Source of the DNA: Granulicella sp049977105
GTDB taxonomy: Bacteria > Acidobacteriota > Terriglobia > Terriglobales > Acidobacteriaceae
DNA length: 64,000 nt
Reading direction: 5' to 3'
Assembly (NCBI GenBank): GCA_049977105.1
Contig: JBMFGX010000009.1
Span: 1-64,000, forward strand
Both the position numbers and the translations under genes were made by a program. The notes beneath the pieces are model-generated. The model was not told the DNA's origin. It saw only the letters and a program-made list of their open reading frames with translations, and did not search any database. Of this stretch, positions 55,130 to 64,000 are shown in pieces; within the stretch, counting starts at the first letter, position 1; every line of letters begins with the position of its first letter.

Positions 55130-56914
55130 TTACAAGACGGGACTGTTGTTATGCAGCATGGCCTGGCGGATGATCTTGATGGGAGCAAAGCCCTGGCGCA
55201 TGAAGTCGTCGTGAAACTTCTGTAGATTGAATGCGGCGCCTTGCTGCTTCTGCACATCCGCGCGGAGCTTCATAATCTCCAATTTGCCCAAGGTGTAGTA
55301 GAGGTAAAGCGCATCGGAGGAGCCACGCTTGGTCTCCACTTCCGCGATGGGTTGGGATTGGTATCCCTGTTGGACGAAGAACTGCTCAGCTTGGGGAACG
55401 GTCAAATATCCTCCCACGCCGGTGTGCATGCGAATGGAGACGACGAAGCGCGCATCGCGCAGCAGAGCGTCCTGCAACTGACCGAGACGAATGAGCAGGG
55501 CCTGGCGCTGATCGGTTGCACCCGCGCCGGGCTGTCCGTACCCCTGATCCAGCATCATCTGTTCGCAGTAGTGAGCCCAGCCCTCGATGTTGGTATTGGC
55601 GCCCAGAACCTTACGGATGGTGGACGGGAACTGCGACTGCCAGAGGAACTGCACGTAATGACCTGGATAGGCTTCATGGACGCTGGTGGAGACGATAGTG
55701 CCGATATTGAACGCGGCCATGTATTCAGAGATCTGGTTCGGGCTCCAGTTGGGCTCTGGGAGTGTGACGTTGAAGTAGGCTTTGTTGGAGTTGGTCTCAA
55801 ACGGTCCTGGCGGATCCATGGAGGCTTGCGTCGTGGCGCGCATAAAGGGCGGAGTCTCTTCCAGCACCGGTTGCACGTCGCTGGGGAGGGTGATGATGTG
55901 GTGGGAGCGAATGAAATGCATTTCAGAGTTGAAACGATCGTGGAAGGCTTGCAAGAGCTGGTCCGGGGCCGGATGCATGGTTGCCAGTTGAGCGAGCTCC
56001 TGCTGGGGAGTTTTGGAGGGATCGATTTCGCGTGCGATTCGCGCAAATTCTACCTGGTTCTTGTGCAGGTCCGCATAGGCAATTTTCAGCAGTTGCGGCA
56101 GAGGGATGTCGACCATCTCGTTGTACTGGAGGGCCTTGGAGAAGGTATCTGCGCCCCAGCGGAAGTCTCCGTGGGAGCGTGGAAGGAGGTCCGTCTTCAT
56201 CCACTGCGCGTAGCTCTGGAGGGCGGCGATGACGGCTGCGTTGCTGCTCAGGAAGTCAGAGAACCCAGCCTTGTTGGCAGGGTTGTTTGCGGCAGCGAAG
56301 GCGGTAGGCACGTCATGCTGGAAGAAGCTGATGTCGTCATCAATCTGTTCGATGGCGATCTGGGTATAGATGAGGGGCGGATTGGTGAGGTTCTGGCGAG
56401 CGTACTGCAAGGCCTGCGGAATCTGCCGTTCGCGTGCGACGACTGCCTGCAGACGGACATCCAGCGGAGCATAGGGGCGCTCCATGATGACAAAGATGGA
56501 GTTGGTGACGCCGCTTGAATAGATGTCCGGATTCTTCTGCCAGGAGCGTATCACCTGAAGTTGGAGGAGTTGCCCGCGAACGTTGTTAAGCAGGATTTGA
56601 TAGTCCGCAGCGGGCTCGGCATCGAGGGCGGATGGATCGAGGGCCTCCAGTTTCTTTTCAAATGCTTCCAGTGCGGCGACCTGCTGCGTTACCCCGGCGG
56701 CCGAGTAGTTCTCCAGTTGAGAGTCATACTGGTGCAGGCCGGCGCTGGTGCCGGCAGAGGGAGCAAACTTGAAGTAAATTTGCTGGAAGTACTGGCTACT
56801 GAGGTAAGAAAACGTCTGATCGCCTCCGTCAGCGGCGATGTTCTGGGCATGCGTCAGAGGGATCATCAGGAGGCCTGCGAGAAGGTTAGGTGCGAGCAAA
56901 CGGCGGAGATTCAT
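55130..56914 (-). CDS. DUF885-family secreted metallopeptidase-like protein
   Basis: A 594-residue protein with a signal peptide (MNLRRLLAPNLLAGLLMIPL). The helical DUF885 fold is recognisable. The zinc-type motif HEAYPGH (HExxPGH) is in TSVHEAYPGHYVQF, and a later NTNIEGWAHYCEQMMLDQGY supplies the Glu/His typical of the family. These proteins are thought to be peptidases or related hydrolases of unclear specificity. ATG 56914 begins the signal peptide; a TTG three codons upstream is also in frame. Confidence 0.9.
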   Translation of the reverse strand: MNLRRLLAPNLLAGLLMIPLTHAQNIAADGGDQTFSYLSSQYFQQIYFKFAPSAGTSAGLHQYDSQLENYSAAGVTQQVAALEAFEKKLEALDPSALDAEPAADYQILLNNVRGQLLQLQVIRSWQKNPDIYSSGVTNSIFVIMERPYAPLDVRLQAVVARERQIPQALQYARQNLTNPPLIYTQIAIEQIDDDISFFQHDVPTAFAAANNPANKAGFSDFLSSNAAVIAALQSYAQWMKTDLLPRSHGDFRWGADTFSKALQYNEMVDIPLPQLLKIAYADLHKNQVEFARIAREIDPSKTPQQELAQLATMHPAPDQLLQAFHDRFNSEMHFIRSHHIITLPSDVQPVLEETPPFMRATTQASMDPPGPFETNSNKAYFNVTLPEPNWSPNQISEYMAAFNIGTIVSTSVHEAYPGHYVQFLWQSQFPSTIRKVLGANTNIEGWAHYCEQMMLDQGYGQPGAGATDQRQALLIRLGQLQDALLRDARFVVSIRMHTGVGGYLTVPQAEQFFVQQGYQSQPIAEVETKRGSSDALYLYYTLGKLEIMKLRADVQKQQGAAFNLQKFHDDFMRQGFAPIKIIRQAMLHNNSPVL

Positions 56915-57060
56915 AATGGGCAAAGTGTAGCGCAGATTGCAGAGCGGCTAAAGCGGAAAGATCAAGGTCAAAACTCGTGCACAACGCTCATGCGGCAACA
57001 GACTCCCTTGCTGACTCCGGGAGGAGTGAGTGTGGCTTTGGGGGTGATGTGAGTTGGGTT

Positions 57061-58335
57061 CTAGCCCTCAACGGTTGGCTGGGGAGGGGCAGCTTGTGGT
57101 TGGTGGTGAGGGTGAGCTGCCGGAGGTTGGTGAGCGTCAAGTTCTTGTCCGCGTGTCCATTGCTTCCGCAGTGCAACCCAGAGCACCACGCATGCTGTGA
57201 GGCCGAGGCTGCCGTCGATGAGGAAGGCTCCAAAGACGCCGCGCCAGGCGTATGCTGCCGCATCCGCGTACCCCATGTACATGATAGGCAACGTGGAGAC
57301 CGCAATCAGGACGGTAAAGAGTGTGGCCGCCAGAGGGTTTCCTGGTCCCATGGTTTCAAACGCGATGGCATTTGCGGCTGCAAACTCAAGGGCCTGAAAG
57401 ATGTTCTCGCCGGTTATGGCGAGAGCATACAGTGCCGGCGAATGTGGAAGAAGAAGCAGGCTGAGCGTGAAGATAGCTCCGGTGATTCCGATAGCAAGGT
57501 AGAGCGGCCGGAGAGGAAGGAGCTTTGCCAGCGGCTGCAGAGCGAAGCTGCCGGCAAGTCCGGCCAAGATCGCGCCGATGCCGGAGATGTCGCTCACCAG
57601 CCGTTCGCCGGCGGAAAAGCTCTTGCCCAGCCCGCCAAGTACGTTGGTCAAGGAGAAAGAGCCGGCGGGAAGAATAAAGAGCGCGAGGGAGACCAACACT
57701 TTGGGCTGGCGCAACAAGGCCGAAACATCGGCGCTGAATTGGCGAAAGCTCTCCCCGGCAAGCTTACGGTCTGGTCCGGGCGCCGGGATAAAGAAGAAGA
57801 GGAGTATGGGCGACGTGATGATAGCCGCCAGCAGCAGGGCGGCTGTCGCGGTGCTGAAGTGGCGGAGGATCTCACTGCCGGAGAACATGAGGAGGCCTCC
57901 CGCACCGGTGTTGCTCACGGTCATCCAGATGCCTAGCCGGGTATCGTCCTGCTTCCGGATGAGACTGCCCATCCATCCACCCACAGCGCCCTGATAGAGA
58001 GAACCAGCGGCCCAGCCCAGCAGCAGCACCCACCGGATCCATTCGACATGGGCGCCGAACAAGACGGTGAGCATGATCGACAGAAAGACGATACTTGCCA
58101 TAGCCAAGGCATAAGCGCGTCGGCTAAAGCGAACGTCGAGCATGGGTGAAACCAATGCGCCGAGCACCATGGGCCACATCAGCGTGGCGACAAAGGCGGC
58201 AATGCGGCCGCCCGAGACTCCTTCAGCCGCGAGCATCTCCGGCACGGTGACTACGCTGAAGCCACCGAGCATCCCCCAGACGCCGTTGGTGAGGCCCATT
58301 ACCCATACCGGCGGCAACCGCTGTTGATCCTGCAT
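57061..58335 (-). CDS. AmpG-like MFS permease
   Basis: A 424-residue membrane protein with about 12 hydrophobic helices, such as MGLTNGVWGMLGGFSVVTVP at the N-terminus and PILLFFFIPAPG mid-way. The overall pattern, with a short N-terminus, the SLYQGAVGGWMGSLIRKQ loop and a His/Pro-rich tail, resembles AmpG muropeptide permeases. An anhydromuropeptide role would fit murQ elsewhere in the window, but this is inference. GGGGGG lies 7 nt before ATG 58335. Confidence 0.8.
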   Translation of the reverse strand: MQDQQRLPPVWVMGLTNGVWGMLGGFSVVTVPEMLAAEGVSGGRIAAFVATLMWPMVLGALVSPMLDVRFSRRAYALAMASIVFLSIMLTVLFGAHVEWIRWVLLLGWAAGSLYQGAVGGWMGSLIRKQDDTRLGIWMTVSNTGAGGLLMFSGSEILRHFSTATAALLLAAIITSPILLFFFIPAPGPDRKLAGESFRQFSADVSALLRQPKVLVSLALFILPAGSFSLTNVLGGLGKSFSAGERLVSDISGIGAILAGLAGSFALQPLAKLLPLRPLYLAIGITGAIFTLSLLLLPHSPALYALAITGENIFQALEFAAANAIAFETMGPGNPLAATLFTVLIAVSTLPIMYMGYADAAAYAWRGVFGAFLIDGSLGLTACVVLWVALRKQWTRGQELDAHQPPAAHPHHQPQAAPPQPTVEG

Positions 58336-58468
58336 GGAAGCACCCCCCTTGGGCCCTGTTGGCTCTGTTTTTATCAGGATGGGGAGTGGGTTCACAAGCG
58401 AAGCGGGGCTGCGACAGAACTTGCTGTCTATGCATGCCTACACGGGTTGTGGCGAAGGCCGAAGGGGG

Positions 58469-60304
58469 TCAGGCGGAGGTCTGGTGATAAAGGCGGTAGT
58501 TCTCGTTGCGAATCTGAGGGAATGATTTAAATGTGACTGGCGCCACGGCGGAGTCGACGACCCATGAGGAACCCTGGCGGCGCGCGGCTAACAATTGCTC
58601 GCGTGTGAAGCGACTCTCTGGCGAGTTGATGGCGAACAGGGTGAGTGGGCCAGAGCAAAGGGCAACGGTGTCAGGATGTTGCGGGTCGACAACTTCGAGG
58701 CGGTTGGTGCGGTCGATGGAGTACTCGATGGTATCCCCGTTCTTCCACTCCCGACGCACAGAGGCGAACGAGCCGGGCTCTAGTTCACCCTGCCAACGGC
58801 TGCCATTGATGGAAAGGAATGTGCCAGAACCTGCCCAAGCGGGAACCCGCAGGGCGATGGTGAAGGTCTGAGGGCTTCCCGAAGTGATGCGGAGGGTGGT
58901 CTGGTCCGAATAAGGGTAGGCGGTCTGCTGATGGATGGCGATAGGTGTTGCTTGGAGCCGAAAGCTCAGCCGCGAAGGAATAAACAGGTTGACGACAACG
59001 CCATCCTGGGAGCGGAAGTAGGAGCTGATACCGTAATCGGCGGTGATCTGGGGGAAGGTTCCAGAGCAGCAGGGCCATTTCTCCGGGTAATAGACTTTGT
59101 CCCCGTGGTTGTTGTAGTCGGAGTAATAAAAGGCGAAGCCGGAAGGTTGAAGGGGATCGGCGCCGAGGATCGTGTTGTAGAGCACCTTCTCCATACTGTC
59201 GCCATAGCGGCTGTCGCCGGTGATTCGCATGAGGTAACGAACGATCTTGAAGTGACCGTAGGCTCCACAGGGCGTCTCAAAGCCGGCGTGTGTTGTGATG
59301 AGGCTGTCGCCGAGTGCGCCACTGCCGGGCTCTACGAATCCTTCGTTCGGTCCCCAGCCGCCGGTAGCAAAGCTCTGCTCCAGAACAAAGCCAAAGCCGT
59401 TGCGGGCGGCGCGCAGATACTGTTCGCTGCCAAGGACGAGGTAAGCCTGGGCGGCGGAGCTGAGCGCATTGACATGACTATAGGCATGGAGATGGGGAAG
59501 GATATTTTCGCCGGAGGCGAGGGGATCGAAGTAGTTCTTGTTCTGGAGGAAGCGCTGCGCCAGTTGGAGGTAACGTTGGTCGCCGGATCGCTTCCAGGCG
59601 AGGAAGAAGTTTTCAGGGAGGGTATAGCTTTCATCCCAGGTCCAAGCGACGTTGGGATGTGGGCGGGCGGCCATCTCCGGACGGGTGAGGGCGTGCGGGG
59701 GAAGGTAGGGCATGACCGCATCCGTGGCGCGTGCGAGGGTCGGCAGGGCGCTTGGATCCTGAGCGAATTGGTGGGCGTCAATGAGGCCGCAGTTGATCTT
59801 GTCGAAGGTGTAGCAGGGAAGGGGATAATCAGTGTAAAACTTTGGCGTTATGGTTGCAGCGAAGCCGCGCACGAGGCGGTGGATCTTGGCTTGGGTGGGC
59901 TTATTGCCGGTGGCGGCATAGGCGCGGGCAAGACCGGAGAGATACTGACCGAAGGAGTGTCCCGGAACATAGCCGGTCATGTTGTTGGGTGGATCGAACT
60001 CATCTGACCAGTCGTACCAACCGCCCATATCTGGGCCGGGCGTGGGCAAGCCGGCCTTCTTACGAAAAGGTTTGAGCAGAGCGTCCTCGTCGATAGCGAG
60101 GAAGAACTGGTGGTTGGCCTGGAACTGGGAGAGCATAGGGCCGTCAAGCAGTTGCACATCGCCGTAGTGGAACTGGTTGAGCACGGTTGTTCCCTTTTCG
60201 CGGCGAGGCGCCGCCTGGGCGATGATACGAGGCGCAACGGAGCCCACAGCGGCAGCGGCCATACCGTTCTTGAGGAATTTTCTCCGGGTTAAGCGTTTTC
60301 TCAT
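58469..60304 (-). CDS. Tat-exported GH127-type beta-L-arabinofuranosidase-like protein
   Basis: A 611-residue protein. The N-terminus has a twin-arginine signal (RRKFLKNGMAAAAVGS). The (alpha/alpha)6-barrel GH127 (DUF1680) domain includes LLDGPMLSQFQANHQFFLAI, GWYDWSDEFDPP and AGFETPCGAYGHFKIVRYL. The paired cysteines in WPCCSGTFPQ belong to the zinc/catalytic cysteine cluster of this family, in which a Cys acts as nucleophile. It probably trims plant arabinan or hydroxyproline-linked arabinose. GGAGGAG sits 2 nt before the ATG. Confidence 0.92.
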   Translation of the reverse strand: MRKRLTRRKFLKNGMAAAAVGSVAPRIIAQAAPRREKGTTVLNQFHYGDVQLLDGPMLSQFQANHQFFLAIDEDALLKPFRKKAGLPTPGPDMGGWYDWSDEFDPPNNMTGYVPGHSFGQYLSGLARAYAATGNKPTQAKIHRLVRGFAATITPKFYTDYPLPCYTFDKINCGLIDAHQFAQDPSALPTLARATDAVMPYLPPHALTRPEMAARPHPNVAWTWDESYTLPENFFLAWKRSGDQRYLQLAQRFLQNKNYFDPLASGENILPHLHAYSHVNALSSAAQAYLVLGSEQYLRAARNGFGFVLEQSFATGGWGPNEGFVEPGSGALGDSLITTHAGFETPCGAYGHFKIVRYLMRITGDSRYGDSMEKVLYNTILGADPLQPSGFAFYYSDYNNHGDKVYYPEKWPCCSGTFPQITADYGISSYFRSQDGVVVNLFIPSRLSFRLQATPIAIHQQTAYPYSDQTTLRITSGSPQTFTIALRVPAWAGSGTFLSINGSRWQGELEPGSFASVRREWKNGDTIEYSIDRTNRLEVVDPQHPDTVALCSGPLTLFAINSPESRFTREQLLAARRQGSSWVVDSAVAPVTFKSFPQIRNENYRLYHQTSA

Positions 60305-60988
60305 TTCTCCTCCACGGTGGCGAAGGTCGCGCGGTTGAACTCCGCCGTGATGATACTGGTTAGGATTTTCGCCTGTCAACAAACGAGATGGCGGAACTCA
60401 GAATACATTTTCTGGTTATGATCCCGAGAGGGAATGCCCAGGGGACGCATTCGCCCGCCTGACTCTCTCCGCTAAGCAGGCCGCCAGCAGGGCAACGAAA
60501 CTCGCATGGGCCAGGATGTGACGCCAGCCATACGACATGGATTCCATTGCAGTTGGAGTGCGTAGCTTCATGGGAAGCGGGGAGGGAGAGATCCGGAACT
60601 GTGATGCAGGAAGCGGTTGGTGGAGGTGAGGATGGGTTCGGTGGCAAAACAGAAGATTTGCGCGAGACCTGTCTGTCCCCGAGGTCGAAGATGGAAATAT
60701 CAGGTAAATGATTTGTAGAAGTTTCGAATCCGTATTTCGCATGGGTTCGAATCATGCTCTGGCCGGTTCTTCAGAGGAGAGCCTTGGGGTATTTGTGCAG
60801 CAGATGTATCAGCAGGGGTAGACGCGGCGCTCGACGGCAAAGGTGAGCCGGAAGTTTGCGCAGGCCTTTGCGCGGGTCGTGGATGCGAACAGCCGACAGT
60901 TTTGCGAGCGGAATGGATAGGCCACGCAGGTGCTTGTGTCGGGTTGCAGTGGGACAGGGTTCGTCGTGCGCTCTGGTGCAGCTATTCG
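60305..60988. other. Long intergenic region, nothing supported
   Basis: About 680 nt upstream of the GH127 gene. A GTTCGAATC resembling a tRNA T-loop occurs twice near 60720-60760, but no cloverleaf can be built. One minus-strand frame at 60360-60755 has no domain and mixed Cys/Pro/Ser composition. Confidence 0.45.
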
Positions 60989-61225
60989 TCAGCCTTTTGT
61001 CTTCGGGCTTACACTCGGAGACTCCGCAGACATATTGCGGGTGAAGAGCGACTTGATCTTCTTGCGAATGGTGAAGAGTGCGCCAGTAAAGATGGCACCA
61101 GCGGCTTGCAACAGGAGAAGACCTGAGCCTGGATCGACATAAGCGTAGGCTCTGCGCTCCGTGGCAAGAGCGAGGCTGAGGCACATGGCGGCAGTGACGA
61201 TGAAATAAGCGATCTTGATCCTCAA
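60989..61225 (-). CDS. Small exported membrane protein with YVDPGSG motif (copy 2, lone)
   Basis: A 78-residue protein. The export helix (IAYFIVTAAMCLSLALA) runs into TERRAYAYVDPGSGLLLLQ. A second hydrophobic stretch follows (AAGAIFTGALFTI), then a basic segment (RKKIKSLFTR). It aligns along its length with the copy at 41906-42160, sharing TERRA, DPGSGLL and the LQ. The start codon is TTG at 61225, with a perfect AGGAGG 6 nt upstream. No methyltransferase or sulfatase-like gene is adjacent, so it probably acts in trans or is expressed separately. Confidence 0.75.
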   Translation of the reverse strand: MRIKIAYFIVTAAMCLSLALATERRAYAYVDPGSGLLLLQAAGAIFTGALFTIRKKIKSLFTRNMSAESPSVSPKTKG

Positions 61226-61603
61226 GAGGGCCTCCTGAAGGAAGGGGAAGGGAAGTGAGCACGGAGGACAAGCGCAAAGACCGGCCAGCCTTCAGGCTTG
61301 CGTAAACAGAGAAAGGCAGCAGTGAACATTAATAAACTGTCATCTCAATGTATCGTCGTTCGATCGAAGCGTCAACTGGGACGTGGGGCTGACGAGCCAG
61401 AGGAGTGTTTGAACGAGGTCGCAAGACTGCTGTGGATGAAGGGTTGACCGGGATTGTTTGAAGCTGTGCATGCGCGAGGTTATGAGGGATGCGCCGACGT
61501 GATGGCGTCAGCGCATCCTGGTAAACCATGGTCTTGTGGTTCCGCGTCGCTGCGGCGAGGCTGTTGGAGAGAGATCTGCGTGACTCTCAAGACGGCGGAA
61601 GTT
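61226..61603. other. Intergenic region before the lone YVDPGSG gene
   Basis: About 380 nt between the TonB receptor stop and the lone small gene, both on the minus strand. An A/T-rich patch (61329-61346) is a possible promoter area. No gene or clear terminator was seen. Confidence 0.45.
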
Positions 61604-64000
61604 TTAGAAGAAGAACGAAGTCTGGAGGGTGATGCGCCGCAGCGCGCTGGCAGTTGTATAAGGGCCGCCGTCGATCTGGATGGACTGCCCAAAGTCAGAG
61701 GAGGAGAGGACGCCGACAGGTGGAGCGAGATCTTCGTTGTTGAACAGGTTTTGCACCTGCACACCAAAGGCCAGGTTATAACGCCGTTCTGAATAGGCTG
61801 CCCCGCCGGGCCCCCCCCCACCGTGGTGATGCGGTCCGTGATGGCCAAACGAGTTTTGGTTTTGGTCGGCTGAGGACTGCAGCTTCGCTCCAAAGCCGAA
61901 GGTCTTGGTGAGTCGCAAGTTGAAGGTGAACTCCGATGGACCGGTGCAGGCATTGATGGGCGCCAAAGGTGCGCCAGGAACGACACCCTCCTGGGCAAAC
62001 GTTCCGCATCCGGGGATGGACTTGATGGTGCTTCCATTAGGCGCCACACCTGTCACCAGATCCGGACGGTAATTGAAGAAGGTATCGTCCAGGTTGTCCG
62101 CGCCGGTGGTGATGTTGTAGGGCTGACCGGTCTGAAAGATCATGAAGGGGCTGAACTGGAAGGTGAAGGGCAGGGCGATGGAGCCGGCCATGAAGAGCCG
62201 GTCGCGGACGTCGAACCTTGTCCGGCCGTAGTCTGCGTGAATATCACCCGGCACGGACATATCGGCGCCTGCGCCGGAGGTGTCGCCTTTGGCGAAGTTG
62301 AGCGCATCGTAACCGAAGAGAGAGATGCCCATGGGAACCTGTACGTTGCCGTGGACGATCAACTCATTCTGATGGAACGCCCCCTCAGTGAAGTACTGAT
62401 ACCGAGCAGTGCTAAGGCTGGGGTTGGCGAAGTTATATCCGATGTTCTGGGTAACGAGTTGATGCAGGCCCAGAGAGTGGAGGAAGTTGATGGAGATGGT
62501 CCCATCGTGACCTACCTGCTGATCGACACCGGCGGCCGCTTCCACAATATAGGAGGAGCGCAGATTGGGAGCAGCGGTGTAGGTGGTTTGTGCGGTAGCG
62601 GTTGCTCCGCAGGCCGCTACCAGATTCGTTGCAGTGGGGCTGCAGGCCGTGGTTGGATTGTCCACCGTGTACACGGTCTCGTTTGTTCCGTTCTCCTGTT
62701 CCAGGATCAGGATGTTGGGCTGTTGGAAACGCGAGTAGAAGTAACCGAATCCAGCCCTCAAGACTGTTTTGGGAGGACCATTTTTTCCAAACAGTCCGTA
62801 GTTGACAGCCAGGCGCGGCGCGAAGTCATGGTGATCTGAAAGGTGATTCTGCGTCTCGTAGCGGAGCCCCGAGGTGATGTTCAGGTTCTTCGCGGCAGTC
62901 CACTGATCCTCTACGTACAGACCAAGATCGGCGTAGGTATCGCCGATCTTGTGATTGTTGATTGTGGTGTAGGTGAACTGGCTGGCGGTTCCGGAGAGAT
63001 AGTCCGCGAAGTCCGCATAGGTAAATGACCCATTGGTGTTGTTTTCGGTATTTTCAGCCTCGCGCGTCGTCCGCAGGCGTGCGCCATACCGGATAAAGTG
63101 GTGCTTGCGCTGATAGGAGTTGTAGCTCTGAAACTCCGTATGGTCCTGGTGGTCGCTCAAGCTCTGCGCGCCATAACCGCCAGAGGTGAAGAGGCCTTCC
63201 ACGTTAAGCGAGGGGAGCGTACTGGTGGGCGTTGTGGAGATACGCTGGCGCTGATATTCAAATCGAGTCTCGCTGATGTTCCGAGTATTCCAGACCTCGG
63301 TATCGCTGATCTGGAGAATGTTGTTCAGGGTGCTGGTGTTATATCCGGTTTGCGGCAGATTGAGGTCACCAATGCCGTCGTTCTGGGCGGTGTTATTGAC
63401 GTATTGATACCGCATCATCAACGCATTGTTCTTGCTCAGGGCTAGATCAATCCGAGGGTTGAGGTCCATGCGGGTCTGGGGGAAGTAGGTGGAGATCTGA
63501 TAGTTAGTCTCTACGCAGGTTGTATCGCCGGGCTCGCAGAGGGTAGAGGAGCCCGCAGTGGGCGCAGCAATCTGGGCGTCGGTGAACTCATCCTGTTCAA
63601 TCAACCGATAGCTTCCACCCATGTTGAAGGATGATTTTTTGGTGACGGGGCCGGTGATGTTTCCGAAGGAAAAGATGCTGTGATAGGGCGGCTGATATCC
63701 AACAGCCAGAGGATCGAGGGTGTCGAACTGCGAGGCGTTTCCATTCATCTCAAAGTTGGCATGAAACTGCTGCGTTCCCGGCCGGGTGATGATCTCGATG
63801 CGCCCGTATCCCAGTTGATCGAACTGGGCTGAAAATGGATTGCGATTGACAAAGATTTCGAGGATCGAGGACTTGGGGGGCAACTGGCCGCCGGTAAATC
63901 CATCGACGTAGATCTGGCCACCGTTCGGCCCGGCTGACGGCCCTGCGAGCGCCATCAACTCTTCCTGCAACTGATTCGGGTCATCCGAAAGGGCATTCAG
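61604..64000 (-). CDS. TonB-dependent receptor, Oar-like, C-terminal part (runs off window)
   Basis: At least 798 residues; the N-terminus lies beyond the right edge. The visible part has the plug end (GGQIYVDGFTGGQLPP and QLGYGRIEIITRPGT) and a 22-strand-type barrel ending in the aromatic LQTSFFF. Asn/Thr/Gly-rich loops are typical of the acidobacterial Oar/carboxypeptidase-regulatory type. A His/Gly-rich loop (HHGPHHHGGGG) is encoded by a run of nine G at 61811-61819 on the coding strand. The protein probably imports glycans or siderophores through the outer membrane. Confidence 0.9.
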   Translation of the reverse strand: MNALSDDPNQLQEELMALAGPSAGPNGGQIYVDGFTGGQLPPKSSILEIFVNRNPFSAQFDQLGYGRIEIITRPGTQQFHANFEMNGNASQFDTLDPLAVGYQPPYHSIFSFGNITGPVTKKSSFNMGGSYRLIEQDEFTDAQIAAPTAGSSTLCEPGDTTCVETNYQISTYFPQTRMDLNPRIDLALSKNNALMMRYQYVNNTAQNDGIGDLNLPQTGYNTSTLNNILQISDTEVWNTRNISETRFEYQRQRISTTPTSTLPSLNVEGLFTSGGYGAQSLSDHQDHTEFQSYNSYQRKHHFIRYGARLRTTREAENTENNTNGSFTYADFADYLSGTASQFTYTTINNHKIGDTYADLGLYVEDQWTAAKNLNITSGLRYETQNHLSDHHDFAPRLAVNYGLFGKNGPPKTVLRAGFGYFYSRFQQPNILILEQENGTNETVYTVDNPTTACSPTATNLVAACGATATAQTTYTAAPNLRSSYIVEAAAGVDQQVGHDGTISINFLHSLGLHQLVTQNIGYNFANPSLSTARYQYFTEGAFHQNELIVHGNVQVPMGISLFGYDALNFAKGDTSGAGADMSVPGDIHADYGRTRFDVRDRLFMAGSIALPFTFQFSPFMIFQTGQPYNITTGADNLDDTFFNYRPDLVTGVAPNGSTIKSIPGCGTFAQEGVVPGAPLAPINACTGPSEFTFNLRLTKTFGFGAKLQSSADQNQNSFGHHGPHHHGGGGPGGAAYSERRYNLAFGVQVQNLFNNEDLAPPVGVLSSSDFGQSIQIDGGPYTTASALRRITLQTSFFF

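Noticed and set aside
60715..60765. tRNA or tRNA-like remnant
   Set aside because: GTTCGAATC looks like a T-loop, but the flanking bases do not form a T-stem and no acceptor or anticodon arm can be found.
1..64000. CRISPR array, prophage or integron
   Set aside because: No regularly spaced repeats, no integrase or phage structural gene seen.

Overview
The window reads as chromosomal DNA of an Acidobacteriota (Terriglobia/Acidobacteriaceae-like) soil bacterium. This is inferred from the moderately high GC content, the 'acidobacterial' type VWFA-domain protein, an Oar-like TonB-dependent receptor, a tricorn-like protease, and several secreted glycoside hydrolases scattered among housekeeping genes. 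I see no phage, integron, CRISPR array, rRNA or tRNA. The only hint of mobile DNA is a small gene of a family often found beside transposases.

Layout. 1-5.8 kb: the 5' end of a LacI-type regulator, a secreted cytochrome c, the nickel-pincer cofactor operon larE-larC-larB (no larA in the window) and a secreted papain-fold-like protein. 6.3-11.4 kb: gnd and divergent valS, plus a small zinc-ribbon gene. 12-17.7 kb: a 1182-residue PL4-like/GH38-like carbohydrate-active protein, a strong palindrome, and a lipoprotein gene broken by one frameshift. 18.2-25.3 kb: an amino-acid operon trpB-trpA-chorismate mutase-DAHP synthase-proB-proA-tyrA. Its leader looks like a complete transcription attenuator: an aromatic-rich leader peptide, an antiterminator and a terminator.

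25.5-38.8 kb: an outer-membrane barrel protein, tricorn-like protease, ketopantoate reductase, PEP carboxylase, an MFS transporter and murQ, followed by a possible 32-residue membrane peptide. 39-45.2 kb: ruvB, a VWFA protein, and then the most interesting cassette. It holds a tiny membrane protein with a Y-[IV]-DPGSG motif, a kinase-like/methyltransferase fusion and a membrane-anchored sulfatase/phosphotransferase-like enzyme. A lone second copy of the tiny protein lies at 61 kb. 45.2-50.7 kb: GH27 alpha-galactosidase, FmdB-type zinc ribbon, a small membrane protein, moaA behind a structured leader, and a GAF-GGDEF diguanylate cyclase. 50.8-64 kb: fhs, galU, an aldo/keto reductase, a DUF885 protein, an AmpG-like permease, a Tat-exported GH127 enzyme, and the 3' part of a TonB-dependent receptor that runs off the window.

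Themes. Plant and fungal polysaccharide use (GH38-like, GH27, GH127, TonB receptor) sits beside central carbon and amino-acid metabolism. The best candidates for something undescribed are the YxDPGSG/methyltransferase/sulfatase-like cassette, the aromatic attenuator controlling a mixed aromatic-proline operon, and the structured moaA leader.
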